In this document: one piece after another, positions 42,718-51,619 of the stretch
Numbering within the stretch: position 1 is the stretch's first letter
Layout of the letters: the number at the start of each line of letters is the position of its first letter
Made by a program: the position numbers and the translations under genes
Notes under the pieces: generated by a model
What the model was told of the DNA's origin: nothing
Seen by the model: only the letters and a program-made list of their open reading frames with translations
The model's database searches: none
Assembly (NCBI RefSeq): GCF_903166585.1
Contig: NZ_CAESCM010000013.1
Coordinates: 116,373 to 180,372, forward strand
Origin: Pedobacter ghigonis
Lineage (GTDB): Bacteria; Bacteroidota; Bacteroidia; Sphingobacteriales; Sphingobacteriaceae
DNA: 64,000 bases
Direction: 5' to 3'

Positions 42718-43437
42718 TTAAGGGAATTTCTGGTTTTGATAGTGCATCATTTTCATGCCATAATACCACCTGTCGCGGAGGATTAACAAACGACCTTCAA
42801 ACTCGTAGCCTGGCATTAAGCGTGAAAAGAAATTTTCTTTGCGCAGTAATTTTTCGAGTCTTTTAATGGTTGAAGCGCTTAACTTTTGGTAGTAGGGTTC
42901 GATGAGGTTTTGTTCTTTCAATAATAAATTTGCATCCCATGTTTCGGCTACTTTCCCACTGAGTGGTTTCGATATGTAGAGCAATCTTAAGTCATGCCAG
43001 ATATCATCGAATATAACCTGGCTGCCTTCTGTTACAAATGTGCATATTTCGGAATTGCTAATTCCGGTGAGCTTTGCAGGTGAGGTTAAAAGTTTCTCTA
43101 GTTTTTTAGTGGTGATGGCCGCTGCATAGCTCCATTTGGTTTCAAAACCCAGCGAATCTGTTTGGTGCTGAAACCAGGTATAAAAAGCAGAACGTTCGGC
43201 AATATCTGCATATTCTTTATAACCATTAGCGAGCCGGATGTTGACTTTATTGGCATTATTCCAGGCCGATGTATTTTTTAAGCGATCTGATTTGAGCCAG
43301 TTGCCATCTTTTCCGTTAGGTAAAGTTTCGGGGAATATTTTTAGATAGGCTGCCATGGAACTGAATTCTTTAGCTCCAGCCTCATTAATCATAAAGAGTA
43401 AGAAGAAAGCAAACAGGATTTTTTTAACCAGCGGCAT
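42718..43437 (-). CDS. exported protein of unknown function
   Basis: Protein of 239 residues, not recognised. N-terminal signal peptide (KKILFAFFLLFMINEAGA), then a soluble, mostly helical sequence with AFYTWFQHQTDSLGFETKWSYAAAIT, VTEGSQVIFDDIWHDLRLLY and a C-terminal KENFFSRLMPGYEFEGRLLILRDRWYYG. Likely periplasmic. The frame opens at 43551, but that extension runs through a terminator hairpin; ATG 43437 gives a proper signal peptide. It stands alone between atpC and ilvE. Confidence 0.7.
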   Translation of the reverse strand: MPLVKKILFAFFLLFMINEAGAKEFSSMAAYLKIFPETLPNGKDGNWLKSDRLKNTSAWNNANKVNIRLANGYKEYADIAERSAFYTWFQHQTDSLGFETKWSYAAAITTKKLEKLLTSPAKLTGISNSEICTFVTEGSQVIFDDIWHDLRLLYISKPLSGKVAETWDANLLLKEQNLIEPYYQKLSASTIKRLEKLLRKENFFSRLMPGYEFEGRLLILRDRWYYGMKMMHYQNQKFP

Positions 43438-43526
43438 ATTCGTATATCTTAAGTAGTAGAAGATACGATAAAATCGTCGCTTAGGTTGCTGGTATTTTAA
43501 ATTAAAGCCGGCAATAATGATTGGAA

Positions 43527-43566
43527 ACAAAAAAGCCTTTCCGAAATTCATCGAAAAGGCTTTTCT
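43527..43566 (-). terminator. terminator after atpD-atpC
   Basis: On the minus strand AAAAGCCTTTTCGATGAA pairs with TTTCGGAAAGGCTTTT, followed by more T. A long, largely symmetrical stem 45 bases after the atpC stop. Confidence 0.8.
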
Positions 43567-43610
43567 TATTAAAGCTCATCCCTGAAATCAGGAATTGCCT
43601 TATAATGTGT

Positions 43611-43856
43611 TTAAGCAATACCTTCTGCCAAAACAACAATTTTATTGTGAATGGCTTCAACTACACCACCTTTAATAAAAAAGCGTTGCTCTTCAGCTTT
43701 GTTTGCTTTTATAATAACTTCTCCATCTTCCAAAGTTGAGATGATAGGAGCGTGGTCTTTTAAAATCTGGAAAGAGCCTAAAGTACCCGGAACCGTAACT
43801 GCTGTTACTTCACCTTCGTAAACTTTTTTATCTGGAGTTAATATTTCTAAATTCAT
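43611..43856 (-). CDS. atpC: ATP synthase epsilon subunit, short form
   Basis: F1 epsilon subunit of 81 residues. MNLEILTPDKKVYEGEVTAVTVPGTLGSFQILKDHAPIISTL is the standard N-terminal beta-sandwich that binds gamma and the c-ring. The protein stops where the two C-terminal helices normally begin (family length usually 130-140), so the ATP-hydrolysis-inhibiting helical arm is absent. Downstream of atpD by 75 bases with AAAGCG-type repeat text between. A strong terminator follows. Confidence 0.95.
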   Translation of the reverse strand: MNLEILTPDKKVYEGEVTAVTVPGTLGSFQILKDHAPIISTLEDGEVIIKANKAEEQRFFIKGGVVEAIHNKIVVLAEGIA

Positions 43857-43865
43857 TCTTTTTTT

Positions 43866-43920
43866 AGTTTGGCGTAGAGCGTAGAGCGTAAAGCGTTTAA
43901 AACGCTTGGCACCTAACGCT
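43866..43920. repeat. AAAGCG-type low-complexity repeat with palindrome
   Basis: GCGTAGAGCGTAGAGCGTAAAGCG is a degenerate tandem unit; AAGCGTTTAAAACGCTT inside it is a perfect hairpin. In the atpD-atpC gap. Confidence 0.5.
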
Positions 43921-43931
43921 TAGCGCGTTTC

Positions 43932-45434
43932 TTAGTTCGCTTCTGCTAATAATTTTTTACCTTTTTCGATCGCATCTTCAATGCTACCAACTAAGTTAAA
44001 TGCAGCTTCAGGATATTCATCAACTTCACCATCCATAATCATGTTGAAACCTTTGATGGTATCTTTAATGTCAACTAGTACACCTTTTAAGCCTGTGAAT
44101 TGCTCTGCTACGTGGAAAGGTTGAGATAAGAAACGTTGAACACGACGCGCTCTTGATACTACTAATTTATCTTCCTCAGATAATTCGTCCATACCTAAGA
44201 TTGCGATGATATCTTGTAATTCTTTATAACGTTGTAAAGTTTCTTTAACGCGTTGTGCAGTGTTGTAGTGCTCATCACCTAAAACAGCTGGAGAAAGGAT
44301 ACGTGAAGTAGAATCCAATGGATCCACCGCTGGGTAAATACCTAGCTCGGCAATTTTACGTGAAAGTACTGTAGTTGCATCTAAGTGGGCAAAAGTTGTT
44401 GCCGGTGCAGGGTCAGTTAAATCATCCGCAGGTACATATACTGCTTGTACTGATGTAATTGAACCACGTTTAGTTGAAGTAATACGCTCCTGCATTAAAC
44501 CCATCTCAGTTGCCAATGTTGGTTGGTAACCTACCGCAGATGGCATACGACCTAGAAGGGCCGATACCTCAGAACCTGCCTGAGTAAAACGGAAGATGTT
44601 ATCAACGAAGAAAAGGATATCTTTTCCAGCGCCTTCACCATCACCATCACGGAAATATTCAGCAACAGTTAATCCTGATAAGGCAACACGTGCACGTGCA
44701 CCAGGAGGCTCGTTCATTTGACCGAAAACCAATGTTGCTTTTGATTCTTTTAATTTTTCAGTATCAACTGCGTTCAGATCCCAACCACCTTTTTCCATTG
44801 AGTGCAAGAAATCATCACCATAGTTAATTACACCTGACTCGATAAACTCACGAAGTAAATCGTTACCTTCACGGGTACGCTCACCAACACCTGCGAATAC
44901 TGATAAACCAGCATAAGCTTTAGCGATGTTGTTTACCAACTCCATAATTAATACCGTTTTACCTACACCAGCACCACCGAACAAACCAATTTTACCACCT
45001 TTTGCATAAGGCTCTAATAAATCGATTACTTTAATACCAGTAAAAAGTACTTCAGTTTCGGTAGATAAATCTTCGAACTTAGGAGGAGTTGCATGGATAG
45101 GACGACCGTCGGTTTTATCAACTGCGTTGATACCGTCAATCGCTTCACCAACTACATTAAATAAACGACCTTTAATCTGGTCGCCAACTGGCATTTTAAT
45201 CGCAGCGCCAGTATCAACTACTTTCATACCGCGAACTAAACCGTCAGTAGAGTCCATTGAAATTGCACGTACACGGTCTTCACCTAAGTGCTGTTGAACT
45301 TCTAAAACAATTTTTTGTCCATTTTCTTTCGTTATCTCTAACGCATCAAAAATTTTAGGTAGATGGGCATCATCAGCAAAGCTAACGTCAACCACTGGGC
45401 CGATAATTTGTGCTATTTTTCCTAAGTTAGGCAT
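43932..45434 (-). CDS. atpD: ATP synthase beta subunit
   Basis: Catalytic subunit of F1-ATPase, 500 residues from the chosen start. Walker A GGAGVGKTVL, the catalytic Glu in GVGERTREGNDL, Walker B ILFFVDNIFRF, and the C-terminal helical domain containing the DELSEEDKLVV variant of the DELSEED motif. The frame opens ten codons earlier (45464), but MPNLGKIAQIIGPVVDVSF is the family start, so ATG 45434 is chosen. Only atpD and atpC occur here; the rest of the synthase is encoded elsewhere, as usual in Bacteroidota. Confidence 0.97.
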   Translation of the reverse strand: MPNLGKIAQIIGPVVDVSFADDAHLPKIFDALEITKENGQKIVLEVQQHLGEDRVRAISMDSTDGLVRGMKVVDTGAAIKMPVGDQIKGRLFNVVGEAIDGINAVDKTDGRPIHATPPKFEDLSTETEVLFTGIKVIDLLEPYAKGGKIGLFGGAGVGKTVLIMELVNNIAKAYAGLSVFAGVGERTREGNDLLREFIESGVINYGDDFLHSMEKGGWDLNAVDTEKLKESKATLVFGQMNEPPGARARVALSGLTVAEYFRDGDGEGAGKDILFFVDNIFRFTQAGSEVSALLGRMPSAVGYQPTLATEMGLMQERITSTKRGSITSVQAVYVPADDLTDPAPATTFAHLDATTVLSRKIAELGIYPAVDPLDSTSRILSPAVLGDEHYNTAQRVKETLQRYKELQDIIAILGMDELSEEDKLVVSRARRVQRFLSQPFHVAEQFTGLKGVLVDIKDTIKGFNMIMDGEVDEYPEAAFNLVGSIEDAIEKGKKLLAEAN

Positions 45435-45502
45435 ATCTGTTGTGAGTAAATTTATTACAGTCAATGAATTAAAGCTGTTTGTAAGGGCTCCAATTCGGTT
45501 GG

Positions 45503-45510
45503 CAAAGTTA
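45503..45510 (-). promoter_or_regulatory. atpD -7 promoter element TAACTTTG
   Basis: On the minus strand TAACTTTG matches the -7 consensus about 70 bases before the atpD ATG. No clear -33 box. Confidence 0.45.
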
Positions 45511-45595
45511 AGTTATTCTTACTGAATTTTAAATATATATTATAAAATTTTTTAACAGTATTATTATAGATAATTTCGAGGCTTAAATAGTAAGG

Positions 45596-46498
45596 ATGAA
45601 AACCATTTTAACAACGGGTAGTAATGGCCTTTTAGGGCAGAAAATAACCGAAAAAATTCTTGCCGAAGGCAGGGTAAAACTGATTGCGACTTCGAAGGGA
45701 GTAAACCGTTATCCTGTTATAGATGGATACGAATACGCTGAAATGGATATTCTCAATCCGGAGCAAGTTAGGCAGGTTATCGAAAAATATAAGCCAGATG
45801 CGATTATTCATACCGCCGCTATGACTAATGTGGATACCTGTGAGGCCAATAAGGAAATTTGCCATCAACTTAATGTAGATGCGGTTCAAACCTTGTTATC
45901 TGTTTGTGAAGAAAAAAATATTCAGCTGGTTCATTTAAGTACCGATTTTGTATTTGATGGTGCCGATGGCCCGTATAAAGAAGAGGATGCTGTAAACCCG
46001 GTAAGTTATTATGGCGAATCGAAAGTTTTAGCCGAAGATTTGCTGAGGCAATCGAAAGCACATTGGGGAATTATCAGGACGATTTTGGTTTATGGCATAA
46101 GCAATGATATGAGCAGAAGCAATATTGTGCTTTGGGCGAAAGGTGCTTTAGAGAAAGCATCGCCGATTAATGTGGTGAACGATCAATGGCGGATGCCCAC
46201 CCTTGCCGAAGATTTAGCTGAAGCCTGCATTTTGGCTGTTGAGAAAAGTGCTCAGGGGATTTATCATATTTCTGGTAAAGATTATATGAGTATTGCAGAT
46301 TTGGTACGCAAGGTTGCCGATTATTGGTCGCTCGATAAATCTTTTCTGCAAGAGATCAGTTCAGCTAGTTTAAACCAAACGGCTAAACGGCCTGTTAAAA
46401 CGGGTTTCATTTTGGATAAGGCAATTAAAGATTTAGGTTACAATCCGCATTCTTTTGAAGAAGGCCTAAGGATTTTGGAGCAACAGATGGTGAAATAA
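45596..46498 (+). CDS. RmlD-like sugar-nucleotide reductase (SDR)
   Basis: Extended SDR of 300 residues resembling dTDP-4-dehydrorhamnose reductase. NAD(P)-binding TTGSNGLLGQKI at the N-terminus, IIHTAAMTNVDTCE (about 70-85), catalytic YYGESK (about 142, Tyr and Lys), and VNDQWRMPTLAEDLAEA for substrate binding. Cytosolic. No other rhamnose genes are adjacent, so a general NAD-dependent epimerase/reductase role is equally possible. Divergent from atpD. Confidence 0.85.
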   Translation: MKTILTTGSNGLLGQKITEKILAEGRVKLIATSKGVNRYPVIDGYEYAEMDILNPEQVRQVIEKYKPDAIIHTAAMTNVDTCEANKEICHQLNVDAVQTLLSVCEEKNIQLVHLSTDFVFDGADGPYKEEDAVNPVSYYGESKVLAEDLLRQSKAHWGIIRTILVYGISNDMSRSNIVLWAKGALEKASPINVVNDQWRMPTLAEDLAEACILAVEKSAQGIYHISGKDYMSIADLVRKVADYWSLDKSFLQEISSASLNQTAKRPVKTGFILDKAIKDLGYNPHSFEEGLRILEQQMVK

Positions 46499-46836
46499 GT
46501 TGGTTCGCTGGTTATTAGGTAATTGGTTTAATATGATTGCAAACAGGTGATATCTTTCCTGACCCTAATTGGTAAATTATGTTTTTTGATAATAAAACAG
46601 AGTTCGGAAGGGAAGGTGTTTCTAAAATTGCCATGTTGGCGATAGCTAAAGAATAAAAAAGAAACTTTTTTTAAGCTTTAAAGATGTGTCTGAATTGGCT
46701 GATTTTAAAGTGATTAATTGCTTTTTAGCTGCATTGAGCAATATTTTTAAATAAAAATTTAAGATTTTTTTTGTGAAAATAGTTGGAAATTAAAATGTCA
46801 AGTTATACCTTTGCAGTCCGTTAACGATACGGAAAC
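46499..46836. other. intergenic region before tRNA-Arg
   Basis: A gap of 338 bases. An ORF of 25 codons (46579-46656) exists but has no supporting evidence. The tRNA promoter lies at 46783-46813. Otherwise AT-rich sequence with no hairpin or repeat that I can support. Confidence 0.45.
46783..46813 (+). promoter_or_regulatory. promoter of tRNA-Arg
   Basis: TTG (46783-46785), 20 bases, TACCTTTG (46806-46813), followed 23 bases later by the tRNA 5' end. Good fit to the Bacteroidota consensus. Confidence 0.7.
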
Positions 46837-46910
46837 GCATTTGTAGCTCAATTGGATAGAGCATCTCACTACGGATGAGAAGGTTTGGGGTTCGAATCCC
46901 TACAAGTGCA
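46837..46910 (+). tRNA. tRNA-Arg (anticodon ACG)
   Basis: A 74-nt cloverleaf without an encoded CCA. Acceptor stem GCATTTG with CAAGTGC (one T-G pair); anticodon stem TCTCA/TGAGA with loop CTACGGA, giving anticodon ACG, which after A34-to-inosine editing by TadA reads CGU, CGC and CGA; T arm contains GGTTCGAATCC. Isolated gene with its own promoter and terminator. Confidence 0.95.
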
Positions 46911-46911
46911 C

Positions 46912-46942
46912 AAAAGGAGAATTGAAAAATTCTCCTTTTTTG
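46912..46942 (+). terminator. terminator after tRNA-Arg
   Basis: AAAAGGAGAATT, loop GAAA, AATTCTCCTTTT, then TTG. A strong hairpin with T run starting 2 bases after the tRNA. Confidence 0.9.
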
Positions 46943-47079
46943 TTTTCTATATAATCCATAAAGGATTTATTTTCAATTATTTAATTGGCTTTAGGATCGC
47001 TGTTAGCTATCCGGTAGATGCCAGTTTCATCATAAACAGTCCACACGGATAGCAGATTAAGCACTTAAAACCATGTTAA

Positions 47080-48735
47080 TTAACGATTCAAAAAATCAAG
47101 GATAAGCTTATTGAGCTGATCCGGTTTTTCAAAAGGCACATAATGTGTCGCATTTTGGATAATTTGTAACTCAGATTTGCCAATATTTGCTGCAATGAGC
47201 CTGGTGTGCTTAGGTTTAATCACGTCGTTGCTTCCTGCAATAACCAATACAGGATTGGTGATCTCTTGTAATCGCTTTGTGGCAATATTGGGCTGTTCTA
47301 GCATCAGGCTGATCAGCCGAGGGTTTTTGGGTAGGGTTTGTGCTCCAAGCTGGTTTCTGAATGAAGTTAACAAACTATCTGATACGCCCGAAGGGGACAA
47401 GTTAGCGCCTATGGTTACAATATTATTAACCAACTCCGGATGTTTAAGGTTAAAGCTCAAAGCAGTATTGCCTCCGTCACTCCAGCCTACTATATTCACT
47501 TTTTTTAGCTCCATCATAGTAAGTACTTTATGCAGGTCGTTAGCAAAGCCATCGTAACTATAGGCTCCGGTCGATAAGTCGGTACTTCTACCTTGTCCCC
47601 GCGTATCGATAGCAATTACCCTGAAGTGTTTTGCGAAAACAGGGATTTGGCGATAGAAATCCGCTATACTTCCGTTGTTGCCATGCAAAAGTACCAATGG
47701 TTCGCCTTTACCATATTCCTCTGTATAAATTCGGGCATCTCCCAGATCAATGTATTTACCCTTTTTATTTTTGCCATAACCACTTTCTGCAGCCGCCTGT
47801 TTATAACGATAGTAACTGGCCAGCATCGTTATCTCTGGTTTTTCAGCTATTACAGGTTTGTCCTGTTGCAGTAATTTCTTTCGTTCGTTGCTGTATTTAA
47901 GATCAAGGTTGGCAATGAAAGTTCCGGCATTACTTTCCCAGTTTCCCTGGCTTTGATATCGGAATAGCAAGTCTTTGGCTATCGTTTTCTTTGCCGAAAC
48001 CCCAAAAACAAAATTGTTGTTACTGTCTGGTATATAAGCTACCAGTTGTAGCGTTACAGCAATCTTTTCCAATCCATCAAAATTGAGCCCATGAGTGGCA
48101 AGGTCTATATGTTGCCAGCCTGTAGAGGTGGTCCGATAGGTAATGTGTTTATGTAAAACGTTAGTGTCGGGCAGATTATCTTTTACCGTGTAAATATTAA
48201 GCTTTAAAGTAATATCTGAGAACCTGGAGCTGGGCATGATGTAGAAGTTATAGGCTTTAAGCAGTGTTCGGTCATATATTTCAAAAATATTTCCCTGTTC
48301 TATACTTGGAACGTTCTGGTCAAACATTTTAGAGAAAGTGATCATAGGCCTTGATTGCTGCCCTATAACCCGCTCTTTCAGTTTACTTGCTTTAATGTCC
48401 ACTTCGGCCATATCGTATATCTTTTCCTTAAGTGTAATGACTATTCCCGGTTTAAATTCGTTTGACTGAAGATGTTGATCGATAAAACCTATCGCACTGA
48501 ATATTACATTGCTGCCTGCCAGACTGTCTGGGATAACCAGTTTAAAGATTCCATCTTCGTCAGCAACGGTGGCAATTTTGCTGTTTTTGATGCCTATTGA
48601 GCAATATGGGATCGGATGTTGTTGGGAATCTTTTACACTCCCTGTTAAAATACGTTGCGCCTTAACATTCGAAAATATAGATAAGGCTGCTAATGTTAAA
48701 AGCAGCCTTTTAAAAAGGTGAGTGATGTTTCTCAT
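47080..48735 (-). CDS. exported fusion: CarboxypepD_reg-like domain plus alpha/beta hydrolase
   Basis: Protein of 551 residues with a signal peptide (LFKRLLLTLAALSIFSNVKA). Residues about 27-110 are a CarboxypepD_reg-like domain (RILTGSVKDSQQHPIPYCSIGIKN); a middle region of about 200 residues is unassigned; residues about 320-551 are an alpha/beta hydrolase with oxyanion strand LVLLHGNNGSIADF, nucleophile GWSDGGNTALSF (Ser about 421), Asp in VIAGSNDVIKP and His in NATHYVPFEKP. All triad residues are present. The regulatory domain usually precedes TonB receptors, so its union with a hydrolase in a periplasmic protein is unusual. Substrate unknown. Confidence 0.85.
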   Translation of the reverse strand: MRNITHLFKRLLLTLAALSIFSNVKAQRILTGSVKDSQQHPIPYCSIGIKNSKIATVADEDGIFKLVIPDSLAGSNVIFSAIGFIDQHLQSNEFKPGIVITLKEKIYDMAEVDIKASKLKERVIGQQSRPMITFSKMFDQNVPSIEQGNIFEIYDRTLLKAYNFYIMPSSRFSDITLKLNIYTVKDNLPDTNVLHKHITYRTTSTGWQHIDLATHGLNFDGLEKIAVTLQLVAYIPDSNNNFVFGVSAKKTIAKDLLFRYQSQGNWESNAGTFIANLDLKYSNERKKLLQQDKPVIAEKPEITMLASYYRYKQAAAESGYGKNKKGKYIDLGDARIYTEEYGKGEPLVLLHGNNGSIADFYRQIPVFAKHFRVIAIDTRGQGRSTDLSTGAYSYDGFANDLHKVLTMMELKKVNIVGWSDGGNTALSFNLKHPELVNNIVTIGANLSPSGVSDSLLTSFRNQLGAQTLPKNPRLISLMLEQPNIATKRLQEITNPVLVIAGSNDVIKPKHTRLIAANIGKSELQIIQNATHYVPFEKPDQLNKLILDFLNR

Positions 48736-48878
48736 ATAAAGCGAAGACGGTACGGTTGGTTTAACGGTTGCATCGTCTTCTTACTTTTTTAAGATATTCA
48801 CCTGTGATTTTGAATCAACTTACTGAATCGTCAAAATAGTTGTTTGTTTTTAAAGGTTTAGCACAAATGCCAAAACAG

Positions 48879-49445
48879 TTATTTTCTTCTAAACAGACCG
48901 AAGCTATACCTAAAGCCAATAACACAGTTTGTATTTTGGTTAGCGTGGGCTGCTTTTGCGAAGAACTCGAGATTATCGCCCTTTTTTAGGGGGAGTTGGT
49001 AGCCGATACCATAAGCCTGGTAAAGACTATTGGTGGCATAGGTTCCATAACTGTAGCTTACATCTGTAGCCGCATCTTTTGAGGTATTGGTTCTGTAAGC
49101 GTCTTCGTATCCCAGTTCAGCTGAAATGTAGAACTTTCCGAGGTAATATTTGGCACCACCAAACATGGCATTCTGTAAAAATTTTTGTTTTGGTGTTACG
49201 GAGCCGTAAGCAGGATAATTTTTTTGTGTGTAAGCAATATTTATCCCGGCGGTAAAGCCCCATTTTTGGTTGAGCCTAAACTCGTAACCTACTTCAGCTC
49301 CGTAAACAGGTGCTTTCAAATTGGTGTTAAGGCCAACAAATGGTGAGACATAAACTGAATTTCTGATCAGGGTGTCCTGTGCTTGGATTTTGTCTATACT
49401 TATCAGTAGGATAAGGATAGCGAGGAGTATGTTTTTAGTTTTCAT
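48879..49445 (-). CDS. probable outer-membrane beta-barrel protein
   Basis: Protein of 188 residues with a signal peptide (ILLAILILLISIDKIQA). The mature part has alternating strands typical of small barrels (VYVSPFVGLNTNLKAPVYGAEVGYEFRLNQ, WGFTAGINIAYTQK, YYLGKFYISAELGYEDAYR) and ends CVIGFRYSFGLFRRK. No specific family is recognised. Convergent or isolated with respect to the neighbours; 143 bases upstream of the hydrolase fusion on the same strand. Confidence 0.65.
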   Translation of the reverse strand: MKTKNILLAILILLISIDKIQAQDTLIRNSVYVSPFVGLNTNLKAPVYGAEVGYEFRLNQKWGFTAGINIAYTQKNYPAYGSVTPKQKFLQNAMFGGAKYYLGKFYISAELGYEDAYRTNTSKDAATDVSYSYGTYATNSLYQAYGIGYQLPLKKGDNLEFFAKAAHANQNTNCVIGFRYSFGLFRRK

Positions 49446-49859
49446 AAAACCAAAGTAAGAAGCCTTTAGTTATTAATCCGACTATTAACTTAGTTTAACT
49501 ATTTTTACCAATTTTAACTTAAATTTTGTTAAAATAAAGTCGTTTTGTGGTATAAATATTCGAAAATTTAGTTAAAAGTGGAGCCGATTATTTGGCTGGT
49601 AGCGCAAGCACACTAAAGAATATTCTGTAAAATATAAAAATGGCACAAGAATCTTTGTAGGATAAGAGAAATGTCATTAAAACAGCTCTTTTTTAAATAA
49701 ATTGTCAATTATAAATGGCATCTAAATTAATAATTATATATTTGCAGCCTCGAATGTGCAGAGTTATTTAATTGATTATTAACTAAGCTGTACGTTATTT
49801 TTGATAGAGCCATAGGAATAAGGCTTTTTTTAATTTTGAAGACAACCTAAACAACCTGA
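49446..49859. other. intergenic region between outer-membrane protein gene and adk
   Basis: A gap of 414 bases between divergent genes, very AT-rich. AAATTTTGTTAAAATAAA near 49510 and similar words are low complexity. The adk -7 box TATATTTG is at 49737-49744. No gene or dispersed repeat is supported. Confidence 0.5.
49737..49744 (+). promoter_or_regulatory. adk -7 promoter element TATATTTG
   Basis: TATATTTG followed by CAG is an exact -7 consensus. It lies 115 bases upstream of the adk ATG, so a long 5' UTR of about 105 bases is implied. Confidence 0.5.
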
Positions 49860-50450
49860 ATGCTTAATTTAGTACTCTTTGGCCCTCCGGGGGCGGGTAA
49901 AGGCACCCAATCTGAAAAGCTGATTGCAAAATATCAGTTGGTACACGTTTCAACAGGCGATCTTTTTAGAGCACACGTTAAAGGTGAAACCGAATTAGGA
50001 AAAAAAGTAAGTCAGTTGCTGGCAGATGGAGAATTAGTTCCTGATGCAATTACAATTGCAATGCTTGAAGAAGAGGTGGATAAAAATCCTGATGCAAAAG
50101 GATTTGTGTTTGACGGATTTCCACGTACTGTTCCTCAGGCAAAAGAACTTGATTTATTTTTAGAGCGTAAAGGAAGCAAAATTGCAGGTGTTATTGCTTT
50201 GGATGTTGATCAGGATGAATTGACAAAGCGCATAGCAGAACGTCACAAAGTAAGTGGCCGGCCGGATGATGATGCTGAAAAACTAAAAAAACGGATTTCA
50301 GAATATTTCGATAAAACTATCCATGTTTTACCTTACTACGAAGAACAAGGTAAATTGAGCAAAGTGAACGGTATTGGTGAAATTGAAACCATTTACAGCA
50401 ACCTTTGCGAGGTGATCGATCAGTTCAGCAGCGGTATTGAGGTTAAATAA
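49860..50450 (+). CDS. adk: adenylate kinase, short-lid form
   Basis: Interconverts ATP plus AMP and two ADP. P-loop GPPGAGKGTQ at 8-17, AMP-binding STGDLFRAHV and GFVFDGFPRTVPQAKEL, and a short LID (RHKVSGRPDDDAEKLKKRI) without the Zn-type Cys residues of long adenylate kinases. The 196 residues fit the short bacterial class. It is followed by obgE 158 bases downstream on the same strand; a hairpin between them may separate the transcripts. Confidence 0.96.
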   Translation: MLNLVLFGPPGAGKGTQSEKLIAKYQLVHVSTGDLFRAHVKGETELGKKVSQLLADGELVPDAITIAMLEEEVDKNPDAKGFVFDGFPRTVPQAKELDLFLERKGSKIAGVIALDVDQDELTKRIAERHKVSGRPDDDAEKLKKRISEYFDKTIHVLPYYEEQGKLSKVNGIGEIETIYSNLCEVIDQFSSGIEVK

Positions 50451-50515
50451 ATAGCTGCAAAGCAACATCAGAATAAAGTGCCGGATTATTTCGGTGCTCA
50501 AGTATAAAAACATAA

Positions 50516-50548
50516 GAAGAGTTATAATGTTAAAACGTTATAACTCTT
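50516..50548 (+). terminator. hairpin between adk and obgE
   Basis: AAGAGTTATAA pairs with TTATAACTCTTT around TGTTAAAACG, followed by AATTTT. AU-rich stem; a weak or bidirectional terminator. Confidence 0.55.
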
Positions 50549-50608
50549 TAATTTTAGCGGAAACTGTTATGGCACCGTTAAAACATTAAAACTTTCAACA
50601 ATAATAAT

Positions 50609-51604
50609 ATGTCACAGGGTTCAAATTTCGTAGATTATGTAAAAATCTGTTGCCGTTCTGGTAAAGGCGGTGCGGGTTCGGCACATTTACATCGTGATAT
50701 TTTAACATCAATGGGTGGTCCCGATGGTGGTGATGGCGGCCGTGGCGGTCACATTATCGTTAAAGGAAGTATCCATATCTGGACATTGTTGCACCTTAAA
50801 TACCGCAAGCACATTATTGCCGAAGATGGTGGCGCAGGCGGTAGTTCGCATAAATTTGGTAAGCAGGGTAAAGACGAAATATTAGAAGTACCCCTTGGAA
50901 CAATTGCACGTGATGCAGAAACAGGAGAAGTGCTTTTTGAGATTACTAAAGACGGCGAAACCAAAATTTTAACGGCTGGTGGTCGTGGTGGATTGGGTAA
51001 CGCGCACTTTAAAAGTGCAACACAGCAAACACCGCGTTTTGCGCAGCCAGGCGAACAAGGCCAGGAGGTTTGGAACATTCTGGAATTGAAAGTTTTGGCC
51101 GATGTTGGTTTAGTAGGCTTCCCGAATGCAGGAAAATCTACCTTACTTTCGGTAGTTTCTGCAGCAAAGCCCGAAATTGCCGATTATCCTTTTACTACCA
51201 TTGTGCCTAACCTGGGTATTGTGAGTTATAGGGGAGGCAAATCATTTGTAATGGCCGATATTCCGGGGATTATTGAGGGAGCTTCGAAAGGTAAAGGTTT
51301 AGGTTACCGCTTTTTACGTCATATTGAGCGTAATTCGGTGTTACTTTTTATGGTTCCGGCCGATACCAGTCGTTCGATAAAAGAAGAATACGCAATTCTG
51401 AAGCGCGAACTTGAATCGTACAACCCCGAATTAATGCAAAAGCCCCATGTGTTGGCCATCACGAAATCGGATATGCTTGATGAAGAACTGATGGCTGAAA
51501 TGAAACAGGATTTGCCTAAAATACCTTCTATTTTTATTTCTTCGGTAGCAGAAAAGAATATCCTGGAGCTAAAAGATATGCTTTGGAAAGCCATTGAAGG
51601 CTAA
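50609..51604 (+). CDS. obgE: Obg GTPase
   Basis: Ribosome-assembly and stress GTPase, 331 residues. Residues 1-158 form the Gly-rich Obg fold (KGGAGSAHLHRD, GPDGGDGGRGGHI); residues 159-331 the G domain with G1 GFPNAGKST, G3 DIPGIIEGA and G4 TKSD. The protein stops at the end of the G domain, so the variable C-terminal OCT domain of some Obg proteins is absent, which is normal in this phylum. Convergent with the peptide locus downstream. Confidence 0.96.
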   Translation: MSQGSNFVDYVKICCRSGKGGAGSAHLHRDILTSMGGPDGGDGGRGGHIIVKGSIHIWTLLHLKYRKHIIAEDGGAGGSSHKFGKQGKDEILEVPLGTIARDAETGEVLFEITKDGETKILTAGGRGGLGNAHFKSATQQTPRFAQPGEQGQEVWNILELKVLADVGLVGFPNAGKSTLLSVVSAAKPEIADYPFTTIVPNLGIVSYRGGKSFVMADIPGIIEGASKGKGLGYRFLRHIERNSVLLFMVPADTSRSIKEEYAILKRELESYNPELMQKPHVLAITKSDMLDEELMAEMKQDLPKIPSIFISSVAEKNILELKDMLWKAIEG

Positions 51605-51619
51605 ACACTGCTTTTCATT

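Noticed and set aside
43438..43551. N-terminal extension of the exported protein before atpC
   Set aside because: It begins in the atpC terminator hairpin; the internal ATG gives a regular signal peptide.
46579..46656. 25-codon ORF before tRNA-Arg
   Set aside because: No hairpin, no amino-acid bias and no operon follows, so it is not a leader peptide; no other support.
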